Positions 37,139 through 46,870 are shown, counted from the stretch's first letter. The stretch: 64,000 bases of DNA from Opitutaceae bacterium (GCA_027490995.1 JAIXWY010000011.1:62001-126000); one strand, 5' to 3'. The notes: generated by a model not told the origin, from the sequence alone. Numbers and translations are program-made.

Positions 37139-38104
37139 CTACGTGCCCTTCGCCCCCCGGGCGGTGGCGTGCATCAGACCGCGGATGTAACCGTAGGCGA
37201 AGAGGCGGGCCTTCATCGTGTAGCCAGGCTCGCCGTCGTCCTCGCCCACCAGTTGCGGCACGTGGTCGGGGCGCATGCAGCCGGTGAAGCCGATGTCGCG
37301 GTAGGCGCGCATCGCTTCCGCCATGTCGGTGGGGCCGTTGTCGTGGAACGTTTCGATGAAGTCATCGGCCGTGCCGCGGACGTCGCGGAAGTGCACGTAC
37401 GCGATGTGCGCCCCGAGCCGTCGGATCGTCGCGGGAATGTCGAGGTCGAGCGCCGAGAACGTGCCCTGACAGAAGCAAAGCTTGTTGGCGCGGCTTGGCA
37501 CGAGCGTCATCAGCTTCTCGAAGCCCTCGACGCTGTTCATGATCCGGGCCTTGCCGAGAAAGACGGGCAGCGGCGGGTCGTCGGGATGCATGGCGAGCGT
37601 GACCCCGCACTGCTCGGCGACGGGCACGACGGCGTTGAGGAAGCGTTCGAGAGTGCTCCAGAGAGCCTCGGCGGTGATCGGCGCGGAGGAGATGGACGCG
37701 GCCGTCGGCGACAGCGACCGGGCGCGTTCCACGTCCCTCAGGCGAAACGCCGTTGTTTTCGCGCCACCGCGTTCGCGGGCGTCGAGTTGCGTCCGCACCC
37801 AGTCGGTGCCGGCCATGAAGTTGTAGCAGAGCAGGGGAATGCCTAGTTCCGCCATGTCCCGCAGCAGTTGCTTCACCGCCTCCAGCTCGGTGCCGTCGTC
37901 CGCGCCGATCTTGATGTTCTCGATCGGCAAGTAGCCCTCGACGACCGAGAGCCGCAGGCCGAAGGATTCGATCAGCCGCTTCGTCTCCGCGAGCTGCGAC
38001 CGCCCTCGCGGTGGGTACCGCGACACGATGTCAGTGACGCCGCACTGCGCGGCGAGCTGGAGGTTTTCGGCCGAGAGTGGGGTCAGGACACTGGCGAGCT
38101 TCAT
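37139..38104 (-). CDS. uxuA: Mannonate dehydratase
   Basis: The protein is 321 residues and shows the UxuA pattern: SVVEGYLP with a conserved histidine-free start, LCYNFMAGTDWVRT, LAMHPDDPPLP, FCQGTFS, YVHFRDV, FHDNGPTDMAEAM and RPDHVPQL. The HPDDPP and RPDH blocks hold metal and substrate residues of D-mannonate dehydratase, which converts D-mannonate to 2-keto-3-deoxygluconate in glucuronate breakdown. It is shorter than the E. coli enzyme (about 390). It stands alone. The 237-bp region to the next gene on its upstream side has no gene. Confidence 0.85.
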   Translation of the reverse strand: MKLASVLTPLSAENLQLAAQCGVTDIVSRYPPRGRSQLAETKRLIESFGLRLSVVEGYLPIENIKIGADDGTELEAVKQLLRDMAELGIPLLCYNFMAGTDWVRTQLDARERGGAKTTAFRLRDVERARSLSPTAASISSAPITAEALWSTLERFLNAVVPVAEQCGVTLAMHPDDPPLPVFLGKARIMNSVEGFEKLMTLVPSRANKLCFCQGTFSALDLDIPATIRRLGAHIAYVHFRDVRGTADDFIETFHDNGPTDMAEAMRAYRDIGFTGCMRPDHVPQLVGEDDGEPGYTMKARLFAYGYIRGLMHATARGAKGT

Positions 38105-38124
38105 GGCGCGGAGGCTACGTCTAC

Positions 38125-38157
38125 CGAAAGAGGGGGACTAGCGGAAAGAGGGGACTA
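38125..38157. repeat. Short imperfect tandem repeat in an intergenic stretch
   Basis: Two copies of a 16-17 bp unit of the form CGAAAGAGGGGGACTA and GGAAAGAGGGGACTAA lie side by side upstream of uxuA. Possibly a leftover of slippage; no function is known. Confidence 0.4.
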
Positions 38158-38341
38158 ACGACAGGGCGACCGCTGGAGGGCAGTCCCACTTGACCAAGAC
38201 GGATCGACGCCCCCTCAGGCGGCCTCGGGAAGGTAGCGGTGGCCGTCCTTGCGGCGTGGACCGCGCAGGTGAACGACGCCTCGCCACGAGATGGGCAATG
38301 ATGCGGGTGGAGGAGCGGATCACCCCGCCTTTTCGAGGGCC

Positions 38342-39676
38342 TTACGGCGCGCTGTCGCTCGGACGCTCGATGGCTTGATAGACGAGGTTGCGGAAACGCT
38401 CGGTGACATCGCCCCGGGTCGTGGGCTGGACCTGCCGGTAGAGTATGAAGACCATGCGCTCGTTTGGGTCGACCCAGTATGATGTCGCAAACGCTCCGCC
38501 CCACGAGAACGTGCCGCGCTCGGACGGGGTGCGTGATTGGCTGCGGGCGGAGACGATGCCGAAACCTAGGCCGAATTCGTCCCCTGCTTCGTTGAAGGTG
38601 AGCGCGCCAATCTGCTGCGTGGTCATGAGGCGCACGCTGGAGGGGCTCAGAATGCGCTGGCCGTGGAGTGTGCCCCCGTTGAGCAGCATCTGGAGGAAGG
38701 CGCCATAGTCCGTGATCGTCGACGAAAGGCCGGCGCCGCCGGAGAAGTAGGTGTGATCCTTGAGAGGATAGCCGGGATGGATCGTTCGGTCGCCAAGCAC
38801 GGTCCCGGGGTGCGGCTCCAACTTGCCCTCGGGTGTCTCCCGGTAGAGGGTCACCAAGCGGTGGCCCTTGGCGTCGGGCACGCGAAAGTAGGTATCGTTC
38901 ATTCCCAGCGGCCGGAAGATCCGCTCGCGAAAGAAGACGTCGAGAGTGACGCCGGAAATCTGTTCGACCAGGCAGCCGAGCAGGTCGGTGTTGAGACCAT
39001 AGGTCCAGCGCTCGCCCGGCTGATGCAGAAGCGGGATCTGGGCGAGGCGGTTCATGGCAGAGAGTAGATCATCGCCGTGCACATCGAGGCCGACGGGAAT
39101 GTCGGCCTTGCGGTAGAGCGCGACCGCCTCGCGTGAACCGATGACAGAGTAGCCGATCCCGGACGTGTGCGTCAGGAGATCGCGAATCCTGATATCCCGC
39201 TTGGCGGGCACGGTGGTCACCGTGCCGTCGACCGGATTGAACGAGGCGAGCACCTGTTGATTGCGGTAGGCTGGCAGGTACTTGGAGACTGGGTCATCCA
39301 GGAGTAATCGTCCCTCCTCCATCAGCATCATGATGGCGACGCTGGTCACCGCCTTGGTCTGCGAAGCGATGCGGAAGATTGCATCGGTCCGCAGTGGCGT
39401 ACGCGCGTTGAGGTCGTCGTATCCGGCGGCGTGGAGGAAGGCGACGCGGCCATCTCGGATCACCATGGCCACGCAGCCCGGCATCCAGCCGCGCTGGACC
39501 CAGTCGTTCATGGCGCCCTCCAAGCGGGCGAGTCGATCGGGGGAGAAGCCGGCTTCGACGGCTTGCGCCCGGACGGGCTCCGCAGCGGCGGCGGAGGCAT
39601 TCGAGACAACCAAAGGAGTTCCGAGCGCCGCGATCAATACGCAGCAGGAAAGCCGGAAGCGGAACAAGGTGCTCAT
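38342..39676 (-). CDS. Exported serine hydrolase of the beta-lactamase/esterase EstB fold
   Basis: The protein is 444 residues with a signal peptide ending VSNASA. The catalytic SxxK motif is IASQTKA (Ser105, Lys108). The Tyr motif region is WTYGLNTDLLG, and the third element SWGGAFATSYWVDP is of the HxG/WGG type. The sequence is closer to class C beta-lactamase-like esterases and D-aminopeptidases (family VIII) than to resistance beta-lactamases. Typical substrates are ester or peptide bonds in the periplasm. No resistance claim is supported. It lies upstream of uxuA with a 237-bp gap. Confidence 0.85.
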   Translation of the reverse strand: MSTLFRFRLSCCVLIAALGTPLVVSNASAAAAEPVRAQAVEAGFSPDRLARLEGAMNDWVQRGWMPGCVAMVIRDGRVAFLHAAGYDDLNARTPLRTDAIFRIASQTKAVTSVAIMMLMEEGRLLLDDPVSKYLPAYRNQQVLASFNPVDGTVTTVPAKRDIRIRDLLTHTSGIGYSVIGSREAVALYRKADIPVGLDVHGDDLLSAMNRLAQIPLLHQPGERWTYGLNTDLLGCLVEQISGVTLDVFFRERIFRPLGMNDTYFRVPDAKGHRLVTLYRETPEGKLEPHPGTVLGDRTIHPGYPLKDHTYFSGGAGLSSTITDYGAFLQMLLNGGTLHGQRILSPSSVRLMTTQQIGALTFNEAGDEFGLGFGIVSARSQSRTPSERGTFSWGGAFATSYWVDPNERMVFILYRQVQPTTRGDVTERFRNLVYQAIERPSDSAP

Positions 39677-39797
39677 CGGTTAAGGCGAACGGTATCGGGT
39701 TGTGAGGTGGAGTACGTCCTTCGCCTCAAGCGTAAGAACGTCGGTGGTCGGTGGCGTGGGAGACGTGCAGGGTGTGCCCCGCGCGTGGGCCGACCGA

Positions 39798-41114
39798 TCA
39801 ATCGAGCTCGGCGTGCCGGCTTTCCTTGAGATAGACCGCTCCGACAATCGTGGTCAGGGCGGCGATCGCGATTGGATAGGCGAGGCCGGCGTAGGGGTTG
39901 CCGAACTGGGCCACCAAACTGGTGGCGATGAAGGGTGTGAGTCCGCCGAAGATGCCGTTACCGACATGGTAGGGCAGGGACATCGACGTGTAGCGAATCC
40001 GGGTGGGGAAGATTTCGACGAGGAACGCAGCGATCGGGCCGTACGTCATCGCGGCAAGGATCACCAGCGTGAACAGCAGCGCGACGATCATCACGTGGTT
40101 GAGCGGATTCGCGAAGTGCTGCAGGCCGGCGAAGATGGGAAGGTACAGCAAGGCGGCCAGAGCCATGCCACCGAGAACGACGGGCTTGCGGCCGATCTTG
40201 TCGGAGATGCTGGCGAAGAGCACGAATGCCGGCGTTCCGAGGAGCAGCGCGATCGCGATCAGCGTCAGGGCGACCTCGTAGGGGATTTTCAGCACGGTCT
40301 GGAGGAAGTACATCGCGTAGAACTGTCCCGTGTACCAGACGACGCCTTGTCCGGCGGTGGCGCCGAAGAGGGAGATCAGCACAAGTCGCCGGTTTTCCCG
40401 ATTGAGGAAGCTCTCCTTGATCGGATTGCGCGCGAGCTTACCCGAGGCCTTGGCCTTCGCGAACAGCGGCGACTCCTCCATGCTGATCCGGATATAGTAG
40501 GACAGGCCGACGAGAATAATGGAGAGCAAGAAGGGAATGCGCCAGCCCCAGTCATTGAACTTCTCCACGCCGATGGCTTCGCGGATTGCGAGAATCACGA
40601 CGATCGCGAGCAGGAGGCCGGCGGTGGCGGTGATTTGAATGAAGCTGGTGTAGAATCCCCGGTGGGCGCGCGGGGCGTGTTCCGCGACGTAGGTTGCAGC
40701 GCCACCGTACTCGCCGCCGATGGCGAGGCCCTGCACCATTCGCAGAATCACGAGCACGATCGGGGCAATGATTCCGATGTCCTGGTAGTCCGGTAGTAGT
40801 CCGATCGCGAAGGTCGCGCCGCCCATCAGCAGAAGGGTGAGCAGGAACGTGTACTTGCGTCCCACGATGTCACCAATGTGGCCGAACACGATCGCGCCGA
40901 ACGGACGGATCACAAACCCGGTGGCGAAAGTCGCCAGCGTCAGGAGCAGTGCGGCCGTCTCGTTGTTTTTCGGGAAGAAGTGCCCCGCGATGATGGTCGC
41001 TAACGCGCCATAAACAAAGAAGTCGTACCATTCAATCAACGTGCCGACGGAGGAGGCGATAATGACCTTCCAGAGGGTCTTTTTGTCCGGATGACGGGGG
41101 GCGTGGGACGACAT
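39798..41114 (-). CDS. MFS transporter, metabolite:H+ symporter type
   Basis: The protein is 438 residues from ATG 41114; the in-frame extension upstream lacks similarity. It has 12 predicted membrane segments. The start SSVGTLIEWYDFFVYGALATI is the hallmark of the metabolite:H+ symporter group (ProP, ShiA, KgtP). RPFGAIVFGHIGDIVGRKYTF matches the loop 2-3 motif and GLAIGGEYGGAATYVAEHAP the motif of helix 4-5. This group imports osmolytes, shikimate, dicarboxylates or other small acids with protons. It has no co-directed neighbours close by, so its substrate stays open. Confidence 0.88.
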   Translation of the reverse strand: MSSHAPRHPDKKTLWKVIIASSVGTLIEWYDFFVYGALATIIAGHFFPKNNETAALLLTLATFATGFVIRPFGAIVFGHIGDIVGRKYTFLLTLLLMGGATFAIGLLPDYQDIGIIAPIVLVILRMVQGLAIGGEYGGAATYVAEHAPRAHRGFYTSFIQITATAGLLLAIVVILAIREAIGVEKFNDWGWRIPFLLSIILVGLSYYIRISMEESPLFAKAKASGKLARNPIKESFLNRENRRLVLISLFGATAGQGVVWYTGQFYAMYFLQTVLKIPYEVALTLIAIALLLGTPAFVLFASISDKIGRKPVVLGGMALAALLYLPIFAGLQHFANPLNHVMIVALLFTLVILAAMTYGPIAAFLVEIFPTRIRYTSMSLPYHVGNGIFGGLTPFIATSLVAQFGNPYAGLAYPIAIAALTTIVGAVYLKESRHAELD

Positions 41115-41203
41115 GGTGTGGGTAAGGGGGGAAGAAGCGGTAGCGAACACCTGCCGGGAAGGAAAGCGGATACTCTGCTCCCTACCGCAGCGGTCCCAAT
41201 GAC

Positions 41204-43507
41204 TTAGGGACTGGCCGGGACCTCGTAGACCTCGATCAAGACGACGCCCGCCTTGGCGCTCACGCTGGAAGCCTGCACGGAGTAGAGCCCGGGGTTCAAC
41301 GTCAGGACAATCGCGGAGTCCTTGCTCGTGGCGCCCGCGAAAGCGAACGCCCCTGTTGCCGCATTGGCGGTCGTAATGGTGCTGCTGCCTTCCCAACCGG
41401 CATTGCTGGCGATCGCGACGCGTTGATCGTTGAACACGGTGAGCCTTGGGTCAGCCAGCGTTCCAGGAACATGGAACGGAGCCCCGGCCAAGCTGGGGCC
41501 GCTGACCCGGATAAGAACCCGGAGCGGCGTAGTCCCTCCGACGACAAAGCCTGCGGTGAGGACTCCATTCGCCGGTACCTGTTGCAGGCAGGAGACGTTG
41601 ATCAATCTCGGACCGTTCGGCGAAAACGTCGCAGCCGGCGTTAAGTCATACACCTCGGCGATCACGGTTCCGGTGGCGTTGTCCTTGCCGGCGACCTGCA
41701 TGGTGTAAGAGCCCACTTCGCGGGAAAGCGTCTGGACCGCCGCCGCGTCCTTGGAGGTGGTGGACGCAAACGCGAAGGCGCCGGAGGTGCTCAGCGCGGC
41801 CGTGACACTCGAGGCGTTGGTGCTCGTTGACGCCCAATCGTCGTTGGTGGCGATCGCGGTCTGAGCGCGAAACAGAGTGATGGTCGGATCGGCAAGCGGG
41901 GAACTGACGTTGAACGCCGCCAAGCTCGGGCCGGCCCCGCGGAGGAGCAGAGCCTGGGTGCCCGTCGGGTTGGTGCCGCCGATCACGAATCCGACCGTGA
42001 GCAGTTGGCTGCCGGGTCCGGTGGGGGAGAGTACGGAAAGATTGATGAGTCGCCCCGGGTTGGTGGCAGGCGCAGCATCGGCGAGTGCGATCTTCACCCG
42101 GGCTGGGGTGCTGGAAAGCAGGCCGTCGCTGACCACCAATTCAAGCTCCAACTCCTTGGCGGAGACGTCGGTCGGAGCGGTGAAGGAGACACGCGGGCGG
42201 TCGGCGTTGCGCAGCGTGACACTGGGCCCCGACACCTGTGTCCAACGATACGTGATCGGATCAGCGTTCGCGTCGGTCGAACTCGATCCATCCACCTGGG
42301 CGGCGCCTCCCCGGATGGCGAAAGCGGGCGCGGCTACCCGGGCGACCGGGGCGGCGTTGGTGGCGGTGACGTACGAGTAGAACTGGGTGCGGGAGTAGAT
42401 CGAGCAGCCGTAAGTGTCGTTGGCGGTTGGCCACGTGAACAGATTGCGGTTCGACGCGTACTTGGAGCGGAAGGCCTCGAACCGCGCGGTGAGCGTGGGG
42501 TCTTTGACCTCGTAGACGAACGTGCCGAGGTCCTTCATCCAGTAGTCCGATGCGTTAGAGGCGGCCCATGTCGCCTGGCGCGACTTGAAGGTGGAATTTT
42601 GGGCCAGCGTCTCCGCGAGCGGCCGCAGTGCGGCGCTCGTGTAGACGGCGATGGATTGCTCGACCTTTTTCGCGACAATGTCGATGGAACCATCGAGCCA
42701 GTTGGCTTGGCGATTGGCCACGATGCGGTCGATCGCCCCGGCAGTGGTGATGTTGCTGGCCCAGAAAGTGTGATAGTTTCTCAGGTGAAAGTGGGCGAGG
42801 TTGGTGTTCTCATTGAAATTGAAACCGCCGACCTCCTTTTCCGACGACAAGAGCAGGTCGCAGTAAGGTGCATAGGCGCCGACCCAGTCGAAATAGCCGT
42901 TGTTACAATTGGTGGAGAAATCGCCGATAATGACCGAGTCCGGCATCGTTGACCGCAGATGGCTCATATACGTGAGCGAATCCCGGTATTGGATGGTGTC
43001 TTCGAGAAAGGCCCAAGGTGCGCCGTGGCCGATGAACGCAAGGACGAGGCGAGACACGTTGGCCTCGCGCTCAGCGATCAGTTCGGTGAACGTCTTTAGC
43101 GCGTTCAGTACCTGGGTGCTGATTGTGGGGTGCCAGTAGGCGACGTTGTCCGGATTGCTGATCTCGATGCGGCGGATCAGCTTGTTCTTCCGGTACTCGT
43201 TGTAGGCGGCGACTCCGCCTGGGTAGAAACCATCTCCCTCCACGTTGCCGGTGAATCGGTACAGTGAGAGATAAGAGACCGAGCTGTTGCTTCGACCGAT
43301 CTCGACGTCATAGACCCCATAGCCCGGAGCATCCTTGACGTACATATTGGTATGCCACGTCCACATCGTGTCGGGAGTCTGTCCCCAGCCTGGATTGGTG
43401 GATACAATGCTGAGAACCACCGTTTTCTCTGCGCCAGATATCGGGCGGAGCCCAGCCCAGGCAAAGGCGAACGACCAAACGAGAAAAACAACCGTGCCGA
43501 GACGCAT
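41204..43507 (-). CDS. Secreted clostripain-like (clan CD) cysteine peptidase candidate with two C-terminal repeats
   Basis: The protein is 767 residues with a signal peptide (1-26). Residues 30-370 resemble clostripain/caspase-fold peptidases: LVLAFIGHGAPW (candidate catalytic His161) and, 40 residues later, STNCNNGYFDWVGAYAPY with candidate Cys201, followed by LLLSSEKEVGG, which fits the post-cysteine pattern. Residues 385-475 form a PKD/Ig-like domain (VDGSSSTDANADPITYRWTQVSG). Two repeats follow near 486-622 and 634-765, each starting RLIN(L/V)S and containing GPSLA and LADP motifs, a C-terminal domain I associate with verrucomicrobial extracellular proteins. It is likely exported and calcium- or processing-dependent, but activity is not shown. 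No operon partners. Confidence 0.65.
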   Translation of the reverse strand: MRLGTVVFLVWSFAFAWAGLRPISGAEKTVVLSIVSTNPGWGQTPDTMWTWHTNMYVKDAPGYGVYDVEIGRSNSSVSYLSLYRFTGNVEGDGFYPGGVAAYNEYRKNKLIRRIEISNPDNVAYWHPTISTQVLNALKTFTELIAEREANVSRLVLAFIGHGAPWAFLEDTIQYRDSLTYMSHLRSTMPDSVIIGDFSTNCNNGYFDWVGAYAPYCDLLLSSEKEVGGFNFNENTNLAHFHLRNYHTFWASNITTAGAIDRIVANRQANWLDGSIDIVAKKVEQSIAVYTSAALRPLAETLAQNSTFKSRQATWAASNASDYWMKDLGTFVYEVKDPTLTARFEAFRSKYASNRNLFTWPTANDTYGCSIYSRTQFYSYVTATNAAPVARVAAPAFAIRGGAAQVDGSSSTDANADPITYRWTQVSGPSVTLRNADRPRVSFTAPTDVSAKELELELVVSDGLLSSTPARVKIALADAAPATNPGRLINLSVLSPTGPGSQLLTVGFVIGGTNPTGTQALLLRGAGPSLAAFNVSSPLADPTITLFRAQTAIATNDDWASTSTNASSVTAALSTSGAFAFASTTSKDAAAVQTLSREVGSYTMQVAGKDNATGTVIAEVYDLTPAATFSPNGPRLINVSCLQQVPANGVLTAGFVVGGTTPLRVLIRVSGPSLAGAPFHVPGTLADPRLTVFNDQRVAIASNAGWEGSSTITTANAATGAFAFAGATSKDSAIVLTLNPGLYSVQASSVSAKAGVVLIEVYEVPASP

Positions 43508-43574
43508 GGACTGATGACAGGCGTGCGCTCCTGACGGTCAAGCGCTTTCAAACCAGCTGCTTACGCAGCACTGG

Positions 43575-45008
43575 TTAGTCGCGCGCTGCGGCGGTGGGAG
43601 CGGTGGCGGACGGTGCCGCCGTGGGGGCAGGTTCGAGCGTCTTCACCAGCACCCGCGGATTTCGGCCGCTTTCCTCGTAGGTCTTCAGCCGCGCTTCGGG
43701 CAAGATCGACTTGTCGGCCTCCTCGAACCCGGCGACGCCGGTGAAGAAGCCGAAATTCTGCGTCGATAGGGCCACCAAGGTGGTCGCGCCCTTTTCCTTG
43801 GCGCGCAGCGAGGCGTACTCGACCATTTTCCGGCCAATCCCGCGGTTGTGGTAGAACGGCAACACGTAGAGTGTGCCCAGTTCCGCCATCGTCGGGTGGC
43901 CCGGGTAGAAGTAGAGTGTGACGCAAGCGATGATGTTCTCGTCGATTTCGAAAACGTAGAACTGATCGATGTTCTTCTCGATGGCCTGCTGGCTGCGGTG
44001 GACGAGCTCTTCCCGCTTCACGCCGCCTCGGATCAACGAGTAGAGGGCACGGACATCGCGGCGGGTGGCGCGGCGAATCTGCTGATAGTCGTTTCCGTAG
44101 ACGAGGGAACCGACGCCCTCGCCGGAAAAGATCTCGTTGAGAAGGCCGTCGAGCAGGCGGCCGTCGACGATGTGCACGCGGGGCGTGCCGGTCTCGATCG
44201 CGCGAACGGCGTTCTGCGCCTTGCTACGGACCAGCTCGGCGATCCGTTCCGGTTTGGTGCGAAGGATGTCGCGGAGCACCTCGACGGAGATTTCGCGGCG
44301 GATCTCGCCGTCGATCTCCATGCCCGGGGCGGGCGTGAGGTAGATGATCTTGGTGGCGAGCAGCGCCTCGGCGAGTTCCGCAGCGAGCAGGTCGGAATTG
44401 ATCCGCAGGGATTTGCCGTCCGGCCCGAAGCCGATCGGTTGAATGATTGGCACGATTCCCTCGTCGAGGATGTGCGTGATGAAGTCGCGGTCGACGCGCT
44501 CAACCTTGCCGGTGAGTTGCTGGTCGACGCCCTTGATGATGCCGACCGGCAGGGCGCGGACCGCGTTGGTCAGGGCGGCCTTGAGCGAGTTTTGGGTCAG
44601 GCCCTCGAGGACGAGATGCGAAACGCGGGCGGAGGCACGGATGGCCAGATCGAGCGTCGCCGCGTCGGTGACTCCGGTGCCATCATTGTTCGTAATCGGC
44701 ACCCCGCGCAGGACGGATAGCTCCTGGATTTGCTGTCCGATTCCGTGGACAAGGACGACCTTGATGCCGAGGGAGCGGAGGACGGCGATATCGACCAACA
44801 GATTGCCGAAGTTGTCGTCGGCCACGATCGAACCGTCGAGCGCGAGGACAAAAATCTGGCCTTGAAAACGCGGAACGTACTTCAGGATGCCGCGCAGGTC
44901 GGTCGGCTTGATCGTCGCGGCGGTCGCGGCCACGGCGGGAGCGCCGCCGCCGTTCGCGGGGGCGGGGGTGGAAGCAGGCGAGGCAGCGGGGCCGGGACCT
45001 TGGCTCAT
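43575..45008 (-). CDS. argA: Amino-acid N-acetyltransferase (N-acetylglutamate synthase)
   Basis: The protein is 477 residues. An Ala/Pro-rich N-terminus of 30 residues precedes an amino-acid-kinase domain (LALDGSIVADDNFGNLLVDIAVL, VLVHGIGQQIQEL, VGIIKGVDQQLTGKVERVD) and a C-terminal GNAT acetyltransferase domain (LGTLYVLPFYHNRGIGRKMVEYA), with the acetyl-CoA loop QxxGxG-like NRGIGR. This is the classical ArgA arrangement and it makes N-acetylglutamate, the first step of arginine synthesis. It sits divergent from the Lrp-like gene; the rest of the arginine pathway is not in the window. Confidence 0.92.
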   Translation of the reverse strand: MSQGPGPAASPASTPAPANGGGAPAVAATAATIKPTDLRGILKYVPRFQGQIFVLALDGSIVADDNFGNLLVDIAVLRSLGIKVVLVHGIGQQIQELSVLRGVPITNNDGTGVTDAATLDLAIRASARVSHLVLEGLTQNSLKAALTNAVRALPVGIIKGVDQQLTGKVERVDRDFITHILDEGIVPIIQPIGFGPDGKSLRINSDLLAAELAEALLATKIIYLTPAPGMEIDGEIRREISVEVLRDILRTKPERIAELVRSKAQNAVRAIETGTPRVHIVDGRLLDGLLNEIFSGEGVGSLVYGNDYQQIRRATRRDVRALYSLIRGGVKREELVHRSQQAIEKNIDQFYVFEIDENIIACVTLYFYPGHPTMAELGTLYVLPFYHNRGIGRKMVEYASLRAKEKGATTLVALSTQNFGFFTGVAGFEEADKSILPEARLKTYEESGRNPRVLVKTLEPAPTAAPSATAPTAAARD

Positions 45009-45141
45009 CGAGGTTTGTCGCTGGAGTCTCGCCGCTTCCGCCTTCTCCCGTCAATCATTGGATTAAGGCCGTCGGAACCTGTCGCCGCCGCAGAATTGTG
45101 TGGATTCTCGCTCGTTAAGTCTGCGATTCTCCCCGGCTGTT

Positions 45142-45630
45142 ATGAACCCTGTCCTCAAGCTTCTCTCCGAAGGCTCCGCGGTGTCGACTGACCAGATGGC
45201 GCAGGTGCTCGGCCTCGCTTCCGCAGAGGTCGAGCGTCAGCTTGAGGCGCTGAAGCGCGAGCGGGTGCTTTTGGGGTGGCGCCCGGTGCTGGATCTCTCC
45301 GCGCAGAGCGAGGGGGCCTCCGGTGTGCGCGCCGTTATCGAGGTGAAGATCACGCCCGAACGCGGGGGCGGCTTCAATCGTCTCGCCGAGCGAATCAGCC
45401 GGTTCGATGAAGTGGAGTCCGCTTACCTGATGTCCGGCGGCTACGACTTGCTGGTCTTCGTTCGCGGATCCTCGCTGCAAAAGGTGGCTGGGTTCGTCTC
45501 GGAAAAGCTCTCGACGCTGGAAGGCGTTCTCTCGACGTCGACGCACTTTATGCTCCGCTGCTACAAGGAGCAGGGGTTCCTCGTGGAGACGGGAGACGCG
45601 TCGAGTACGCGCCTCACGATCGCTCCCTGA
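45142..45630 (+). CDS. Lrp/AsnC-family transcriptional regulator
   Basis: The protein is 162 residues from ATG 45142. An N-terminal winged-helix domain (STDQMAQVLGLASAEVERQLEALKRERVLLGWRPVLD) is followed by the RAM (effector-binding) domain: AVIEVKITPERGGGFNRLAERISRFDEVESAYLMSGGYDLLVFVRG. The regulator usually responds to an amino acid and acts as an octamer. It lies 19 bases before the aminotransferase gene, so the pair is probably co-transcribed and the effector may be the aminotransferase's substrate. The DNA-binding N-terminus is short compared with Lrp. Confidence 0.88.
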   Translation: MNPVLKLLSEGSAVSTDQMAQVLGLASAEVERQLEALKRERVLLGWRPVLDLSAQSEGASGVRAVIEVKITPERGGGFNRLAERISRFDEVESAYLMSGGYDLLVFVRGSSLQKVAGFVSEKLSTLEGVLSTSTHFMLRCYKEQGFLVETGDASSTRLTIAP

Positions 45631-45649
45631 CCGGGCCGAGCGGCCCTCC

Positions 45650-46855
45650 ATGCCTGCAACTGCACCGACGACCATGAGTGACGACGCAAAACGTTGGGTG
45701 GCGAGCCACATCGCCGCACTGCCGAAGAGTGGCATCCGGGACTTCTTCGAGCTGGTGGCAAAGATGAAGGGCCAAGACGTGATCTCGCTCGGTGTCGGCG
45801 AGCCCGACTTTGTGACGCCGTGGCACGTGCGCGAGGCGGCGATCTTCGCGCTGGAGCGTGGCAAGACGTACTACACCTCGAACCTGGGGCTACTCGAGTT
45901 ACGCCGAGCGATTTCGACCTACGTTGGGGAACACTTCGGGGTCAATTACCGCCCGGAGGACCAAGTCATCGTGACGGTCGGCGTCAGCGAGGCGCTGGAT
46001 CTGGCCTTTCGCGCATTCTGCAATCCGGGCGACAAGGTGATGTTCCACCAGCCCTGCTACGTCTCCTACGCGCCGAGCATCGCGCTGGTCCACGCTACGC
46101 CGATCGCGGTGCCGACGTTTGCGAAGGACAACTTTGCGCTCACGGCCGAGGCGCTGCGGGCTGCTTGGCAGCCGGGCGCGAAGATCCTCATGCTTAATCT
46201 CCCGTGTAATCCCACGGGTGGCACTTGCTCGCTCGAGCAGTTGCAGAAGATCGCCGAGTTTTGTCGTGAGAAGGATCTCCTGGTGCTGAGCGACGAGATC
46301 TACTCCGAGCTGACCTTCGACGGTACGCACACCAGCATCGCCAGCCTCCCGGGCATGGCCGAGCGTACGATTTTCCTGCACGGTTTTTCCAAGGCCTTCG
46401 CGATGACCGGCTGGCGGATCGGTTACGCCTGCGGTCCGGCGGCGCTCATTGATGCGATGATGAAGGTGCACCAATACTCGATGATGTGTGCCTCGATCAT
46501 CGCTCAGGAGGGCGCTCTCGAGGCGTTGACGCGAGGGTGGGATGGTGTCCTCAAGATGCGAGAGCAGTACCATCGGCGACGCGACCTGATCGTGCGGCGC
46601 TTCAACGAGCTTGGCCTGACCTGTCATTCCCCGCGTGGTTCGTTCTACGCGTTCCCGGACATCCGCGCTTCGGGCATGACCGAGAAGGAGTTCGCGGTCG
46701 GCCTGCTCGAAAAGGAGAAGGTCGCCGTGGTGCCGGGACTCGCTTTCGGCGAGAACGGCCGCGGCCATGTCCGCGCGTGCTTCGCCACCAGCTACGAGCA
46801 GATCGGCGTCGCCTGCGATCGCATCGAGCGCTTCCTTTCCACGCGGTCGTCCTGA
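45650..46855 (+). CDS. Class I/II PLP aminotransferase coupled to Lrp
   Basis: The protein is 401 residues from ATG 45650 (ATG 45674 is also possible). It has SLGVGEPDFVTPWHV, KTYYTSNLGLLELRRAIS, NLPCNPTGGTCS, LSDEIYSELTFDG and HGFSKAFAMTGWRIGYA; the lysine in the last block binds PLP. Fold type I, with the aspartate aminotransferase arrangement seen in AspC- and PatA-type enzymes. The partner Lrp regulator suggests a role in amino-acid metabolism. Specificity cannot be told from sequence. A second enzyme of the same class is at 56697. Confidence 0.9.
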   Translation: MPATAPTTMSDDAKRWVASHIAALPKSGIRDFFELVAKMKGQDVISLGVGEPDFVTPWHVREAAIFALERGKTYYTSNLGLLELRRAISTYVGEHFGVNYRPEDQVIVTVGVSEALDLAFRAFCNPGDKVMFHQPCYVSYAPSIALVHATPIAVPTFAKDNFALTAEALRAAWQPGAKILMLNLPCNPTGGTCSLEQLQKIAEFCREKDLLVLSDEIYSELTFDGTHTSIASLPGMAERTIFLHGFSKAFAMTGWRIGYACGPAALIDAMMKVHQYSMMCASIIAQEGALEALTRGWDGVLKMREQYHRRRDLIVRRFNELGLTCHSPRGSFYAFPDIRASGMTEKEFAVGLLEKEKVAVVPGLAFGENGRGHVRACFATSYEQIGVACDRIERFLSTRSS

Positions 46856-46870
46856 CCGCACCCTGGCGGT

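Noticed and set aside
38158..38341. Remnant of a transposase gene
   Set aside because: A short open stretch on the minus strand has basic residues but no transposase motifs, ends or target duplications.
38342..39676. Possible beta-lactamase resistance gene
   Set aside because: The SxxK motif is present, but the rest is like esterases and D-aminopeptidases of the same fold. There is no sign of a resistance cassette.
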